Below, piece after piece: positions 16,978 to 25,418 of a stretch of 64,000 nt of DNA (position 1 is the stretch's first letter; each line of letters opens with the position of its first letter). A program made the position numbers and the translations under genes. The notes under the pieces are model-generated. The model saw nothing but the letters and a program-made list of their open reading frames with translations, had not been told where the DNA came from and searched no databases. This stretch comes from Bacteriovoracaceae bacterium (lineage in GTDB: Bacteria; Bdellovibrionota; Bacteriovoracia; Bacteriovoracales; Bacteriovoracaceae). The DNA lies in contig CANFHC010000002.1 in the NCBI GenBank assembly GCA_947446575.1, forward strand, positions 102,690-166,689. The letters are read 5' to 3'.

Positions 16978-18255
16978 TTATTGGATTCTATGCTCCAATC
17001 TATGTTCCAGGTCGCGAATCACTTCGTCAGTATGTGCGGCACTTACAAATCCAACTTCATACGCATTCGGAGCAAGGTATATTCCTCTATCTAAAAACAC
17101 TTCAAAAAGTTTATTAAAGTTTTCTGTTAAATTCTCAGGGATATCAGAAAGTTTTGAAACATTTTCTTTCGGTACAATCCAAAACAATGAAGAGAACGAT
17201 ACAATTTTAAACATAGCAAATTGACCATTATTATAACTTTGCATCCAGCTAGACAATAGAGCTGTTATCTTTTTCGTTTGTCCTTCAATGAATTTATATT
17301 TCTCAGGAGTCATTTGCTTTAACGTTGCAAGCCCACCCACCATTGCGAGAGGATTAGCAGATAGTGTTCCAGCTTGATAAACTTTTCCAATAGGAGCTAA
17401 GTGCTCCATTATAAATTTAGATGCACCTATTGCTCCAACTGGTAATCCACCACCGATAATTTTTCCTAGTGTGACTATATCAGGCCTAATTCCTGTGAGT
17501 TCCGCCATTCCACCAAACGCCACTCTAAAGCCCGAGATAACTTCATCAAAAATTAAAAGAGCACAAGTCTGATCGCAGATCTCGCGTAAGAATTTTAAAA
17601 ATTCTATTGGTTGAATTAACAGACCATTGTTGGCAGGAAGCGGTTCAATGATTATGGCAGCGATTTGATCTTTGTGATCAACGAAGCATTTTTTCACTCC
17701 TTCTATATCACCCAATTCTAAAATAAGAGTATCGTGAGCAACCCCAGCAGGCACACCTGCTGAACTAGCTTCTGCTTCACCTGCTAAGCCAGATCCTGCT
17801 TTAATCAGCATAGAATCCACGTGGCCGTGGTAGCAGCCATTAAATTTAATTATTTTATTTCGGCCCGTAACTCCACGAGCGAGGCGAAGAGCTGTCATTA
17901 CGGCCTCTGTTCCGGAGTTCACAAAACGCATTTGCTGAACATGAGGAAGTTTTGAAAGAAGAAATTGTAAAAGCTCAAGAGAGTAGGGCTCGCAAGCTCC
18001 ATAACTCCAACCGCGTTCTAATCCTTCATGCAACGTTTTTTCTACGATGGGATCGCGATGACCTAAAATTAATGGGCCAAAGCTCATGCAAAAATCAATG
18101 TATTGTTTTTTATCTACATCGTAAATGTATGCACCTTCAGCACGCTCAAAAAACCTTGGTGTTGTATGTAATCCTTTAAAGCTTCTTACCGGAGAATGAA
18201 CTCCACCAGGAACTAAAGTTTTAGAAAGGGCAAAGAGATCAGCTTGTTTGGTCAT
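16978..18255 (-). CDS. hemL: Glutamate-1-semialdehyde 2,1-aminomutase HemL
   Basis: A 425-residue PLP enzyme that makes 5-aminolevulinate from glutamate-1-semialdehyde, the second step of the C5 pathway. VPGGVHSPVRSFKG is the family N-terminus, FNGCYHGHVDSML follows, LLIFDEVISGFR holds the PLP aspartate, and TLGKIIGGGLPVGA carries the PLP lysine (Lys265). The ATG at 18255 overlaps the hemC/D stop as ATGA and is preferred to a TTG at 18267. The length is normal for HemL. Confidence 0.96.
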   Translation of the reverse strand: MTKQADLFALSKTLVPGGVHSPVRSFKGLHTTPRFFERAEGAYIYDVDKKQYIDFCMSFGPLILGHRDPIVEKTLHEGLERGWSYGACEPYSLELLQFLLSKLPHVQQMRFVNSGTEAVMTALRLARGVTGRNKIIKFNGCYHGHVDSMLIKAGSGLAGEAEASSAGVPAGVAHDTLILELGDIEGVKKCFVDHKDQIAAIIIEPLPANNGLLIQPIEFLKFLREICDQTCALLIFDEVISGFRVAFGGMAELTGIRPDIVTLGKIIGGGLPVGAIGASKFIMEHLAPIGKVYQAGTLSANPLAMVGGLATLKQMTPEKYKFIEGQTKKITALLSSWMQSYNNGQFAMFKIVSFSSLFWIVPKENVSKLSDIPENLTENFNKLFEVFLDRGIYLAPNAYEVGFVSAAHTDEVIRDLEHRLEHRIQ

Positions 18256-19778
18256 GAATTTATCCAATTTTTAAATTCTTCCATGGATCCCATGGGCAGA
18301 ATATTTATATTTTTTTCACTAAATTGTTTATAGGTTTTGCCTAAGCCACACGCGTGAACGCGATTGATGATTTGTGGATATTTTTCGATATAAGCCTGGT
18401 ATTGAAAAAAGCTGGTCCAATAAAAAACATTTGTTGCGTTTATTTTTTCATCGAAACTAGCTTCTGTCGTCTCAGAAATTTTTCTTGTGTAACATCCGAC
18501 AACTTTACCCACATTAGAAGTCGCTAGATCATTTGATAAAACACTTAGTGGCGCACTAGTATCTACCATTAAAGAAATAGCAATACCGGATCGCAGTTTT
18601 AAAAGTTCGGCGTCGCCCAAAGAATCAGAAGTCCCATTAACCCAAAATCCTTTGGCCGCTAAATCCTTCATACTTTTAACTCCCGCCGACCATATAGACT
18701 TTGGAGTAGAAGTTGATAGAGCTTCTATGCAATGTTTGCTTGTTACATAGAGGTGAGAGTGATTACTTAAATCTGCTTTAAGCGAAATCTTTTTAATTAA
18801 TTGATCATCGCTGGGAAGCCCACTGAAAAAAGTTGGCTTAACAAAAAAATGGGGTAGCTCTCTTCCTTCAAGAAGAGTTACTCTAACCGGTTTTTCGTTT
18901 AAAACTCCGCGATGATTATGGATATAAAACTTGTCAAATTTTTTGACATTGATTCCCACCGCTAAATGGCATCCACCTCCATATTCGGTAAATGCTTTTC
19001 TCTCGCGAGAAACTTCTTCAACAGTGACAGCATCTTCCATTTTTTTAAGTTTGGAGAATAGTTCGCCATTATCAGAGCGTGTTTTTGCACACTCCATTCC
19101 TAATGCCCCTTGAGCAGCCGAAGAAGGGAACAGTGACTCTGGTAAAATCATAAAATTTAAACCAGATAAAAGAGCACTAAGCTGCTGTTTGGATGATTCA
19201 GTGAGAGCAAGTCTTTCAATCCCAGGAAGTGCCAAAACAATAGCGTCGTATTCATCTGCCTGGAGTTTTTCAATGCGCGTATTAACATTTCCACGCAATA
19301 CTTTAGACATTACTTTTAGGTGACTTCCCATGGGAAGCACTTCTGCTAAATGTTGCTCTAAATTTACCATTCTTCTTGGAGAACTTGTTCCAACAATAAA
19401 TTCTTTTTTATTTTTGATCTCACTAATAGTGTTATTTTTAATGAGCAAAATATCATTGGCATAAGTTCTTTTCGTTACGGCCGCAAGCGTGATCCCTTCA
19501 GGACGAATACTTCCTAGGTCTTTATAAGAGTGAACAACTAAATCCACTCGTCCAGATAGAAGAGCTTCATCTAATTCTTTGGTAAAAAAATCTTTTCCAT
19601 CGAGCTGCCACAAGGGAGCATTGGTTATCATGTCACCTTGAGTTTTAATAACGTCTAATTCGAATGTATCGCCAGTTATTCGCTCTAATTCAGCTTTAAC
19701 TTGATTGCATTGAGTGAGCGCCAGTAAGCTTCCGCGCGTTCCAATTTTATAATGTTTTTTTGTCGTAGTACTAGGCAA
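18252..19778 (-). CDS. hemC: Porphobilinogen deaminase fused to uroporphyrinogen-III synthase-like domain (HemC-HemD)
   Basis: A 508-residue protein in two parts. Residues 1 to about 310 are HemC: KIGTRGSLLALTQ, YKDLGS with catalytic Asp87, VGTSSPRR, LRGNVNTRI, SSAAQGALG, and GGGCHLAVG with Cys270, the dipyrromethane cofactor attachment site. The remaining roughly 200 residues (HLYVTSKHCIEAL, SIWSAGVKSMKDLAAKGF, NVFYWTSFFQYQAYIE) fit a divergent HemD, which closes hydroxymethylbilane to uroporphyrinogen III. I choose TTG at 19778 because GGGAGGAG, lying within the hemA coding end, is placed correctly; earlier in-frame starts would overlap hemA by more. No separate hemD is seen in the operon. 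Confidence 0.9.
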   Translation of the reverse strand: MPSTTTKKHYKIGTRGSLLALTQCNQVKAELERITGDTFELDVIKTQGDMITNAPLWQLDGKDFFTKELDEALLSGRVDLVVHSYKDLGSIRPEGITLAAVTKRTYANDILLIKNNTISEIKNKKEFIVGTSSPRRMVNLEQHLAEVLPMGSHLKVMSKVLRGNVNTRIEKLQADEYDAIVLALPGIERLALTESSKQQLSALLSGLNFMILPESLFPSSAAQGALGMECAKTRSDNGELFSKLKKMEDAVTVEEVSRERKAFTEYGGGCHLAVGINVKKFDKFYIHNHRGVLNEKPVRVTLLEGRELPHFFVKPTFFSGLPSDDQLIKKISLKADLSNHSHLYVTSKHCIEALSTSTPKSIWSAGVKSMKDLAAKGFWVNGTSDSLGDAELLKLRSGIAISLMVDTSAPLSVLSNDLATSNVGKVVGCYTRKISETTEASFDEKINATNVFYWTSFFQYQAYIEKYPQIINRVHACGLGKTYKQFSEKNINILPMGSMEEFKNWINS

Positions 19779-20700
19779 GTTGTAGCTCCTCCCATCCAAA
19801 TGGGTGACTTTGAGAAAAAGTCTGTCGGCGGTTTTCACAAAGTCTCACAATTGAAACTTTCGCCTGAGAGATTTTTTCCATTTTCTCGATATTCATCTTT
19901 GCACTCTGTCTGAAAATATCTTCCAGACGAAGTACACCTTGGGCCTCTGATAAACTTGTTTTTATCACAGAGGGAGAGCCAAGATCAATAAAGAGCTTTG
20001 AGTCACGACCATTTAAAAGGGAGGACTGAGACCATTCGCTAAAAAATTTTTCGCCGAAGAGAACATCTTCAGTTCCAACTGTATTCACGATATGGGTGAA
20101 ATTTTTGTAAATAGAGTAATCTTGCCAAGAAATAATTTCTAAATCATGAATCATTGCAAGTGTTGCCACTTTTTCAGAGTTTCTAGCAGTTATAAACAGA
20201 CGGTGTTTTTTCTTTAATAATTTTATGAGGTCTTCAGACAGAGATCCCGAGCCAACAATTAGGACATCACTGTCATTTAAGCAAGAGTGAATTAATTTTT
20301 TAGCAATTCCAGCATACGTTAGCTGTCCGATTTCGAGCAGGTGATCAGTGCGAATCTTTTTCCCGTCTTGAAAGAGTTTTTCGATCATCGTAATAATGTG
20401 TTTATGCTTAAAAGGCAGTTGCATGTAAGACTGGTAAGCTTCTTTAAATTGGCCTACAACTTCGTATTCCGCGAGCACTTCACTTTTTAACCCACAGATA
20501 GTCTCTAAAAGAAAAATATAAGCGTCATCGCTTTTATACATGTCACGAATATCATTTTGATTTTCTAGATGGTAGAATGGCAATTGACCAAAACCTAGCA
20601 CAAGTGTGCGTTGGCAGGTCTTTAAAACAAAAACTTCCCCATTGCTAGGTCTGATTTTTGCTTCGGCTTTTAAATTAATTACGGTTAGTCCATCAATCAT
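19771..20700 (-). CDS. hemA: Glutamyl-tRNA reductase HemA, short form
   Basis: A 309-residue enzyme reducing glutamyl-tRNA to glutamate-1-semialdehyde, the first step of C5 haem synthesis. FVLKTCQRT holds the catalytic Cys29 of the S-T-C-N-R-T motif; the C-G-L-K-S-E-V-L-A-E-Y-E-V-V-G-Q-F-K-E-A-Y block and the downstream IRTDHLL...GQLTYAGIA block correspond to conserved parts of GluTR. A Rossmann loop DVLIVGSGSLSEDLI binds NADPH. Family members are usually about 420 residues; this one stops after the NADPH domain with only about 40 helical residues, so the C-terminal dimerisation domain is largely missing. An ATG at 20700 or a TTG at 20706 could start it. Confidence 0.88.
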   Translation of the reverse strand: MIDGLTVINLKAEAKIRPSNGEVFVLKTCQRTLVLGFGQLPFYHLENQNDIRDMYKSDDAYIFLLETICGLKSEVLAEYEVVGQFKEAYQSYMQLPFKHKHIITMIEKLFQDGKKIRTDHLLEIGQLTYAGIAKKLIHSCLNDSDVLIVGSGSLSEDLIKLLKKKHRLFITARNSEKVATLAMIHDLEIISWQDYSIYKNFTHIVNTVGTEDVLFGEKFFSEWSQSSLLNGRDSKLFIDLGSPSVIKTSLSEAQGVLRLEDIFRQSAKMNIEKMEKISQAKVSIVRLCENRRQTFSQSHPFGWEELQLA

Positions 20701-20753
20701 ATGCAATTAGTTATAACTAAAAAAAAGCACCTAATTGTCATAAAAATGTAGAT

Positions 20754-20782
20754 TGGATCTTTTTTTCATTCTTTGGTATGTT
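20754..20782 (+). promoter_or_regulatory. Predicted sigma70-type promoter, possibly giving a leaderless transcript
   Basis: ttggat (20754-20759) and tatgtt (20777-20782) are separated by 17 bases. The ATG of the next gene begins eight bases after the -10 box, where transcription would be expected to start, and no ribosome-binding purine stretch lies between. The -35 and -10 match is partial, so this is a prediction only. Confidence 0.45.
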
Positions 20783-20790
20783 GAGCATCT

Positions 20791-21054
20791 ATGAATATTG
20801 TCCCAACCACCCTAAAGGAATCTTTTTTAGCCTTTGACCGCAAGGTCGACGGTTCAATTAGCTTTTTTGTCCGCCATTACGGCAAAAGCAAGTTTATGGT
20901 GGCCATGTCGAAAAAGGCCCAGTATCTAGGAATTGAGCGCCTATGGGAGAAAGGTCCTAAAGCCTTCTTTTACTTCTTTTTATTCTATCTTGTGCGCGAT
21001 GTAATTTTGTACATCGTTCTGCCAATATTCTTTACCAGAATTTCGACTCATTAA
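20791..21054 (+). CDS. Small membrane protein, function unknown
   Basis: An 87-residue protein with a soluble basic N-terminal half (VRHYGKSKFMVAMSKKAQYLG) and one strong hydrophobic segment near the C-terminus (FFYFFLFYLVRDVILYIVLPIFF). It is divergent from the haem operon and probably starts close to the transcription start. I recognise no family. Confidence 0.6.
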   Translation: MNIVPTTLKESFLAFDRKVDGSISFFVRHYGKSKFMVAMSKKAQYLGIERLWEKGPKAFFYFFLFYLVRDVILYIVLPIFFTRISTH

Positions 21055-21380
21055 GACGAAGACTATATGAACATTTTCTAAGTAGAAATTCTTAGTTTTC
21101 AATGCTGAAAAATTTAAAGAGCAAATTAAGTTTTTAGGAAAGAGGGTGTGAATCCAATGTTAAAAAGCCTGCAAAGTTTCAATCTACAACTGATAGATTT
21201 AATTTAATAAAACTATAGAGTTTTTCAATCATCAGTTTGTGCTCAATTTAATTTTATAATCTTTTTCAAAAAAACAATGAGATAATTTGAAAAATTATTT
21301 TTAGGAAAATCAGTCAAGTAAACTACGAATTAGGTAACCAAAATAAGATTAATATTGTTAAATTAGGAAAAGGGGTTCTT
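21055..21380. other. Non-coding gap
   Basis: No ORF with coding character is seen. It contains one copy of a 19-base motif (21169-21187) that recurs at 21802. A short inverted repeat aatcta/tagatt lies at about 21181-21200. The last 50 bases before 21381 are AT-rich and could hold a promoter; AAAAGGGG stands before the next ATG. Confidence 0.5.
21169..21187 (+). repeat. Copy 1 of 19-base repeated motif
   Basis: ctgcaaagtttcaatctac. It matches 17 of 19 bases of a copy at 21802-21820, 633 bases away, on the same strand. Both copies are in non-coding gaps flanking the small gene at 21381. Confidence 0.6.
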
Positions 21381-21626
21381 ATGCGCAAATTTCTACTAAG
21401 TAATATCGATTCGGTTTCGGTAATAACAATCTTGATAACGCTTATTCTTTTCTTAGCAGCACTTTATTTCACGGGTCTTACTCACGACATTTTGCTTGAA
21501 GCTGGTGTATTTCTTGTGTCAGTGAAACTGATAATAATGGGCTATCAAAATAAGCAATCTTCAGATAAAAATCACAAGGAACTTAAAGAGATTCTAAAAA
21601 TGTTGCAAAAGATTAGTGCCAAATAG
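21381..21626 (+). CDS. Small two-segment membrane protein, function unknown
   Basis: An 81-residue protein with two hydrophobic segments (about residues 11-31 and 38-54) and a charged C-terminal helix of about 25 residues (NKQSSDKNHKELKEILKMLQ). AAAAGGGG precedes the ATG. No family recognised. Confidence 0.65.
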   Translation: MRKFLLSNIDSVSVITILITLILFLAALYFTGLTHDILLEAGVFLVSVKLIIMGYQNKQSSDKNHKELKEILKMLQKISAK

Positions 21627-21690
21627 GTTTATTTAAAAATCTCTAGATTAAATCTTAAACTGTAAATTAATATTCAAAGAATTTAATAAC

Positions 21691-21717
21691 AAATGCCCAG
21701 AAAAAATCTGGGCATTT
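21691..21717 (+). terminator. Terminator-like hairpin after 81-residue gene
   Basis: A perfect 11-bp stem (21691-21701 with 21707-21717) closing a five-A loop. Only a short run of T ends the stem, so it is less strong as a Rho-independent terminator than the others in the window. It falls in the 388-base gap 21627-22014, which otherwise shows copy 2 of the 19-base motif and no gene. Confidence 0.65.
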
Positions 21718-21801
21718 GTTAGGGCATTATGAAATGAATAAATATAATTTCGATAAACTTCACAAGAATTAGGGAAGCTCTCTGGTGGATGAAGAACAAG
21801 T

Positions 21802-21820
21802 CTGCAAAGTTTATATCTAC
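21802..21820 (+). repeat. Copy 2 of 19-base repeated motif
   Basis: ctgcaaagtttatatctac, differing from copy 1 (21169-21187) at two central positions. It lies about 195 bases before the start codon of the IMPDH/GMPR-family gene, so could serve as a regulator-binding site (speculative). Confidence 0.6.
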
Positions 21821-22014
21821 GTCCACAATTTTTTTATTCTAACAAATCTGATGTTATTCACAATAAATCATTGTTCGCATGTTATCTAAAACGATCTCTA
21901 AACAACACGCTGCGATGGTCAATTAGAAGTGAAGCGGGATTGACACCGTGTCGAGCTTGCAGCCTCAAATCGATTGGACTATCCTCTAGTGTACAATTCA
22001 TTTATGGAGAACTC

Positions 22015-23076
22015 ATGGAACTGATGTTTACTGCACCTGAAATATTAAATCGCGGATTAGGTTTAACTTTTGACGACGTTTTACTTGTCCCTCGTTACTC
22101 GGAAATCTCTTCGAGAAAACATCCAAATTTAAAAACTCAAATAACTAAAAATTTCACCATCAATCTTCCTGTGATCACGGCCAACATGGATACCATCACT
22201 GAAACTGAAATGGCCTGTGCCATGGCAAGTCTTGGAGGAATTGGCTCTCTTCACCGTTTTATGAATGAAGAAGAGCAGGTTGCAATGGTAAAAAAAATAC
22301 AAGCATACTTGAAAGAAAAAAATCTTACGACGCCAATCGCGGCTTCCATCGGTGTTAAAGAAGAAGGGATGAAGCGCGCTGACGTTTTAGTCAATGCAGG
22401 TGTGCAAATCATCACTTTGGATATTGCTCACGGCGATTCAATTATGATGATGGAAACTCTCGACTATTTAAAAAAGAAATACCCTCATGTTGATGTTATC
22501 GCAGGTAACGTTGCAACATCTGATGGGGTAAAGCGCATGATCGAGCGCGGAGCTGACGCTGTAAAAGTGGGAATTGGCCCGGGATCAATGTGTACGACAA
22601 GAATTATTACAGGCCATGGTCTACCACAATTAACTGCAATCGCACTCGCTGTGAGTGTTGCTAAAAAACACAATATTCCAGTTATTGCTGATGGTGGTTT
22701 AAAAAATTCTGGTGATATCGTAAAAGCGCTTGCCGCTGGAGCAAGTTCTGTAATGGTGGGATCATTAGTTTCTGGAACTCTAGAAACTCCTGGTGAACTA
22801 AAAGGTGGAATGAAGCAATACCGTGGTATGGCCTCAAAAGCTGCGCAAGTTTCTTGGAGAGGCGAGATGCCAGAAGGCATGGCCGCAGAAGGCGAGTCGA
22901 CTCAAATTCCATGCAAAGGCAGTGTTGGAAATGTTATTGAAGAATTAATGGGGGGCTTACGCTCAGGTATGACTTATCTGGGAGTCGATAATCTTCCGGC
23001 CATGAGCGAGTCAGCACTTTTTATTCAAATGACAGCTTCAGGGATGAGCGAATCTAGACCTCATGGAGTGAGATAA
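22015..23076 (+). CDS. IMP dehydrogenase/GMP reductase family enzyme lacking CBS domains
   Basis: A 353-residue TIM-barrel oxidoreductase. LTFDDVLLVP, PVITANMDTITE, AGNVATSDGV, GIGPGSMCTTR with catalytic Cys193, PVIADGGLKNSGDI and GASSVMVGS are the IMPDH/GMPR core. The usual CBS pair is absent, giving the size of a GMP reductase. The flap (RGMASKAAQVSWRGEMPEG) lacks the Arg-Tyr dyad expected in IMPDH, and the AAEGES...IPCKG stretch resembles GMPR, so GMP reductase (GuaC-like) is a real alternative to GuaB. GGAGA stands six bases before the ATG at 22015; earlier in-frame ATGs lie in sequence with no family resemblance. It overlaps plsB as TAATG. Confidence 0.85.
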   Translation: MELMFTAPEILNRGLGLTFDDVLLVPRYSEISSRKHPNLKTQITKNFTINLPVITANMDTITETEMACAMASLGGIGSLHRFMNEEEQVAMVKKIQAYLKEKNLTTPIAASIGVKEEGMKRADVLVNAGVQIITLDIAHGDSIMMMETLDYLKKKYPHVDVIAGNVATSDGVKRMIERGADAVKVGIGPGSMCTTRIITGHGLPQLTAIALAVSVAKKHNIPVIADGGLKNSGDIVKALAAGASSVMVGSLVSGTLETPGELKGGMKQYRGMASKAAQVSWRGEMPEGMAAEGESTQIPCKGSVGNVIEELMGGLRSGMTYLGVDNLPAMSESALFIQMTASGMSESRPHGVR

Positions 23077-24914
23077 TGTCTTCAAAACTATCGATCTTAA
23101 CGGAGTTGTTTGGAAATATTCCGCACTTCTTTGATAACTTCAAAGAAATGGAAGAGATCGTTTTGGGCTATCATAAGCTACGTGATCGTATAAATGGTAG
23201 AGAAGAAGATCGCGAGAAGGTGCTTAAAAATTTAAAAGAAATTAGAGCAGAACTCTCTTTGCCCTTCTTGAAAACTTTTGAGAAATTTTTAGATGCTTCT
23301 TTGTCTCAGTTATACGACGGAATTAATTTTAACGATAACGGACACAATTTAGCCGAACTCTCTAAGACTAATAATTTAGTTCTCGTTCCCAATCACCAAT
23401 CTCATGCTGATTATGTGGCGATTAACTATGTTTATTATAAAAAATACCAGTCCCCGCTATTCGTTGCTGGTGGAAATAACCTCAATATTTTTCCTATTGG
23501 CCCGCTGTTTAGAAGATCGGGATGTTTTTTCATCAGACGAACTTTTGCCAATGACATTCTTTATAAATTAACTCTAGAAGCCTATCTTTATTACATGCTA
23601 GTTAAAGGCAACCCGATAGAATTTTTCTTTGAAGGTGGACGATCGCGCACAGGAAAACTTCTTCCTCCTCGCTACGGCCTCTACCAAATGCTCATTGAGG
23701 CCCATTCAGCAATTCCTGCTGAAAAACGCCGTCCATTACAATTTGTTCCCGTGAGTATCGTGCACGAATATGTACCAGAACAAAAATCTCTTGCACGCGA
23801 ACTTGATGGTGGAAAAAAGAAAAAAGAAAGTGCCGGGCAAGTTTTTGGTTTGGTTAAACTTCTTTCTTACCAATTCGGAAATGTGCACATTAATTTAGGC
23901 AATCCGATTGTTGCTCCGGATGCTCCAGAGCATCCTGCTGATTTAAAAATTCAAACGCAAAAGCTCGCATTTGAATGTTTCTTAGAAGTTGGAAAAAATA
24001 TGCGAGTGACTCCAACGTCACTTTTAGCAATGATTTTATTAGATGAGCCAACGGGCGCACTTAAGTGGGAAGAAATTCTAACCAAGGCCCGCCATATCAT
24101 CACTTATTGTGAAAAATTTAATGTGCCGATTACTGATTCAATAAAACTAGATAATTTAGAAAAGTCACTTGAGCGATCAATTGATATTTTAATCGGTAAT
24201 AAAAAGGTTGAAGTCATTGGAAATAAATCGACTCAGCACGTTTTTTATTCCATTAAAGATGATTCAAGAAAAGAAATTCTCTATTTCAAAAATACAATCC
24301 TCCACCACTTTTTAGTGCCGTGGATTGTGCATATGGGATGGGTAAATTTATTTTCAGGCCACATAACAACAGTTGAAGACTTAAAAAAGTTTTTCATCAA
24401 TCAAAGAAAACAGCTGACTCATGAATTTTATCTTCCTACGGTAAAAGAAGTTTTTAAACTTACTTTAGATATTGTTAACGATGCTATTGGAAGAAATGTA
24501 ACGACTCTAGAAGAATGTGTTGAGCTAAGTCATAAAGAGCTTTATCTCATTCTCGCTAAAGTAGGACTTTTTGCCCGTTCATGCAATTATCTGCTTGAAG
24601 CCTATTATGTTTGCGGTCTAACTCTAAAAGAGCTTTCTACCAAAGATTATAAAGAAGGATTCAAGATGGAGACATTCTTGAAAAAATACAAAGAAGTTTT
24701 TGAAAGTGAGAAAAAACTTCGTCGCATTATTAAATATGCCGAAAGTTATTCTGTTCCACTTTCCAAATCAAGTTTGCAGTATTTTATTCACGCCAAAATT
24801 GTGGATTCAAATGCCGGTTTTTATTTTGTCCCACATCAAGCAGCTTTATGTGAAACACTTTCAAAAGTTGAATCCGACCTCCAAGGTCAACTCAGCATCA
24901 ATTTGTTAAACTAA
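23076..24914 (+). CDS. PlsB-like glycerol-3-phosphate acyltransferase
   Basis: A 612-residue acyltransferase for the first acylation in phospholipid synthesis. The four acyltransferase motifs are visible: NHQSHADY (H-x4-D with His107 and Asp112), GPLFRRSGCFFIRR, FFFEGGRSRTGKLLPPRYG and VPVSIVHEY. E. coli PlsB is about 807 residues, so this protein is roughly 200 residues shorter. No obvious membrane segment; membrane association would be peripheral. It is coupled to the IMPDH/GMPR gene by a TAATG overlap, without a clear pathway link. Confidence 0.88.
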   Translation: MSSKLSILTELFGNIPHFFDNFKEMEEIVLGYHKLRDRINGREEDREKVLKNLKEIRAELSLPFLKTFEKFLDASLSQLYDGINFNDNGHNLAELSKTNNLVLVPNHQSHADYVAINYVYYKKYQSPLFVAGGNNLNIFPIGPLFRRSGCFFIRRTFANDILYKLTLEAYLYYMLVKGNPIEFFFEGGRSRTGKLLPPRYGLYQMLIEAHSAIPAEKRRPLQFVPVSIVHEYVPEQKSLARELDGGKKKKESAGQVFGLVKLLSYQFGNVHINLGNPIVAPDAPEHPADLKIQTQKLAFECFLEVGKNMRVTPTSLLAMILLDEPTGALKWEEILTKARHIITYCEKFNVPITDSIKLDNLEKSLERSIDILIGNKKVEVIGNKSTQHVFYSIKDDSRKEILYFKNTILHHFLVPWIVHMGWVNLFSGHITTVEDLKKFFINQRKQLTHEFYLPTVKEVFKLTLDIVNDAIGRNVTTLEECVELSHKELYLILAKVGLFARSCNYLLEAYYVCGLTLKELSTKDYKEGFKMETFLKKYKEVFESEKKLRRIIKYAESYSVPLSKSSLQYFIHAKIVDSNAGFYFVPHQAALCETLSKVESDLQGQLSINLLN

Positions 24915-24915
24915 G

Positions 24916-25374
24916 GTGGGCATACAACTCATAAAATCTAAGTTTGGTAGAAAGCGCTTTATTAAAACGGCCTTGCTAGACAATCCACTTGAATGGCAGC
25001 AAGAGCTGAGCTCTTTGCGGACTTTCCTTGAAAATGAGACGAGCTTTCAAGTTGTCGGCAAGTCCGTTTACTTTGAAAATGACTCTCTAGGTCTCAATTT
25101 AATGCTGGAAGTAATAGGCCCTCCTCATAAGCTTGAACGGACAGGTCTGAGTGTTGTAGATTGTGAAGCTCGGGACATATTAATCTATAAAACGGGCAAT
25201 CTAGACCTTTTTAGCTTCAATTTAGAAGATATCCTGTTCACAGCACGCTCGATTTTAAAGGCGATGGATTCTGGAGAAAGCAAACTTTTGTCAGTCTTTC
25301 ACATAGTCTTAACCGAAGAAAAAATAGAGCTTCATTTTTTTAGCCAAAAAGATTATATTCAAAATCAGTTATAG
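24916..25374 (+). CDS. Hypothetical protein
   Basis: A 152-residue soluble protein that starts with GTG one base after the plsB stop; the plsB stop and GTG overlap in the sequence taaggtggg, with AAGG acting as the likely ribosome site. The middle alternates hydrophobic and charged residues (LGLNLMLEVIGPPHKLE). No domain recognised. It probably shares the transcript of plsB. Confidence 0.6.
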   Translation: MGIQLIKSKFGRKRFIKTALLDNPLEWQQELSSLRTFLENETSFQVVGKSVYFENDSLGLNLMLEVIGPPHKLERTGLSVVDCEARDILIYKTGNLDLFSFNLEDILFTARSILKAMDSGESKLLSVFHIVLTEEKIELHFFSQKDYIQNQL

Positions 25375-25402
25375 TATTACTTTTATAACTTATATTACTT
25401 AA

Positions 25403-25418
25403 GGGCCTATTGTGGCCC
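25403..25418 (+). promoter_or_regulatory. Small hairpin at the infC start region
   Basis: gggcc (25403-25407) pairs with ggccc (25414-25418) around a 6-base loop. It covers the candidate TTG start of infC at 25410 and the AAGGG before it. Such a hairpin could control infC translation, but the evidence is only the 5-bp stem. Confidence 0.35.

Noticed and set aside
22485..22880. 131-residue minus-strand ORF
   Set aside because: It lies antisense inside the IMPDH/GMPR-family gene; no domain and no ribosome site.
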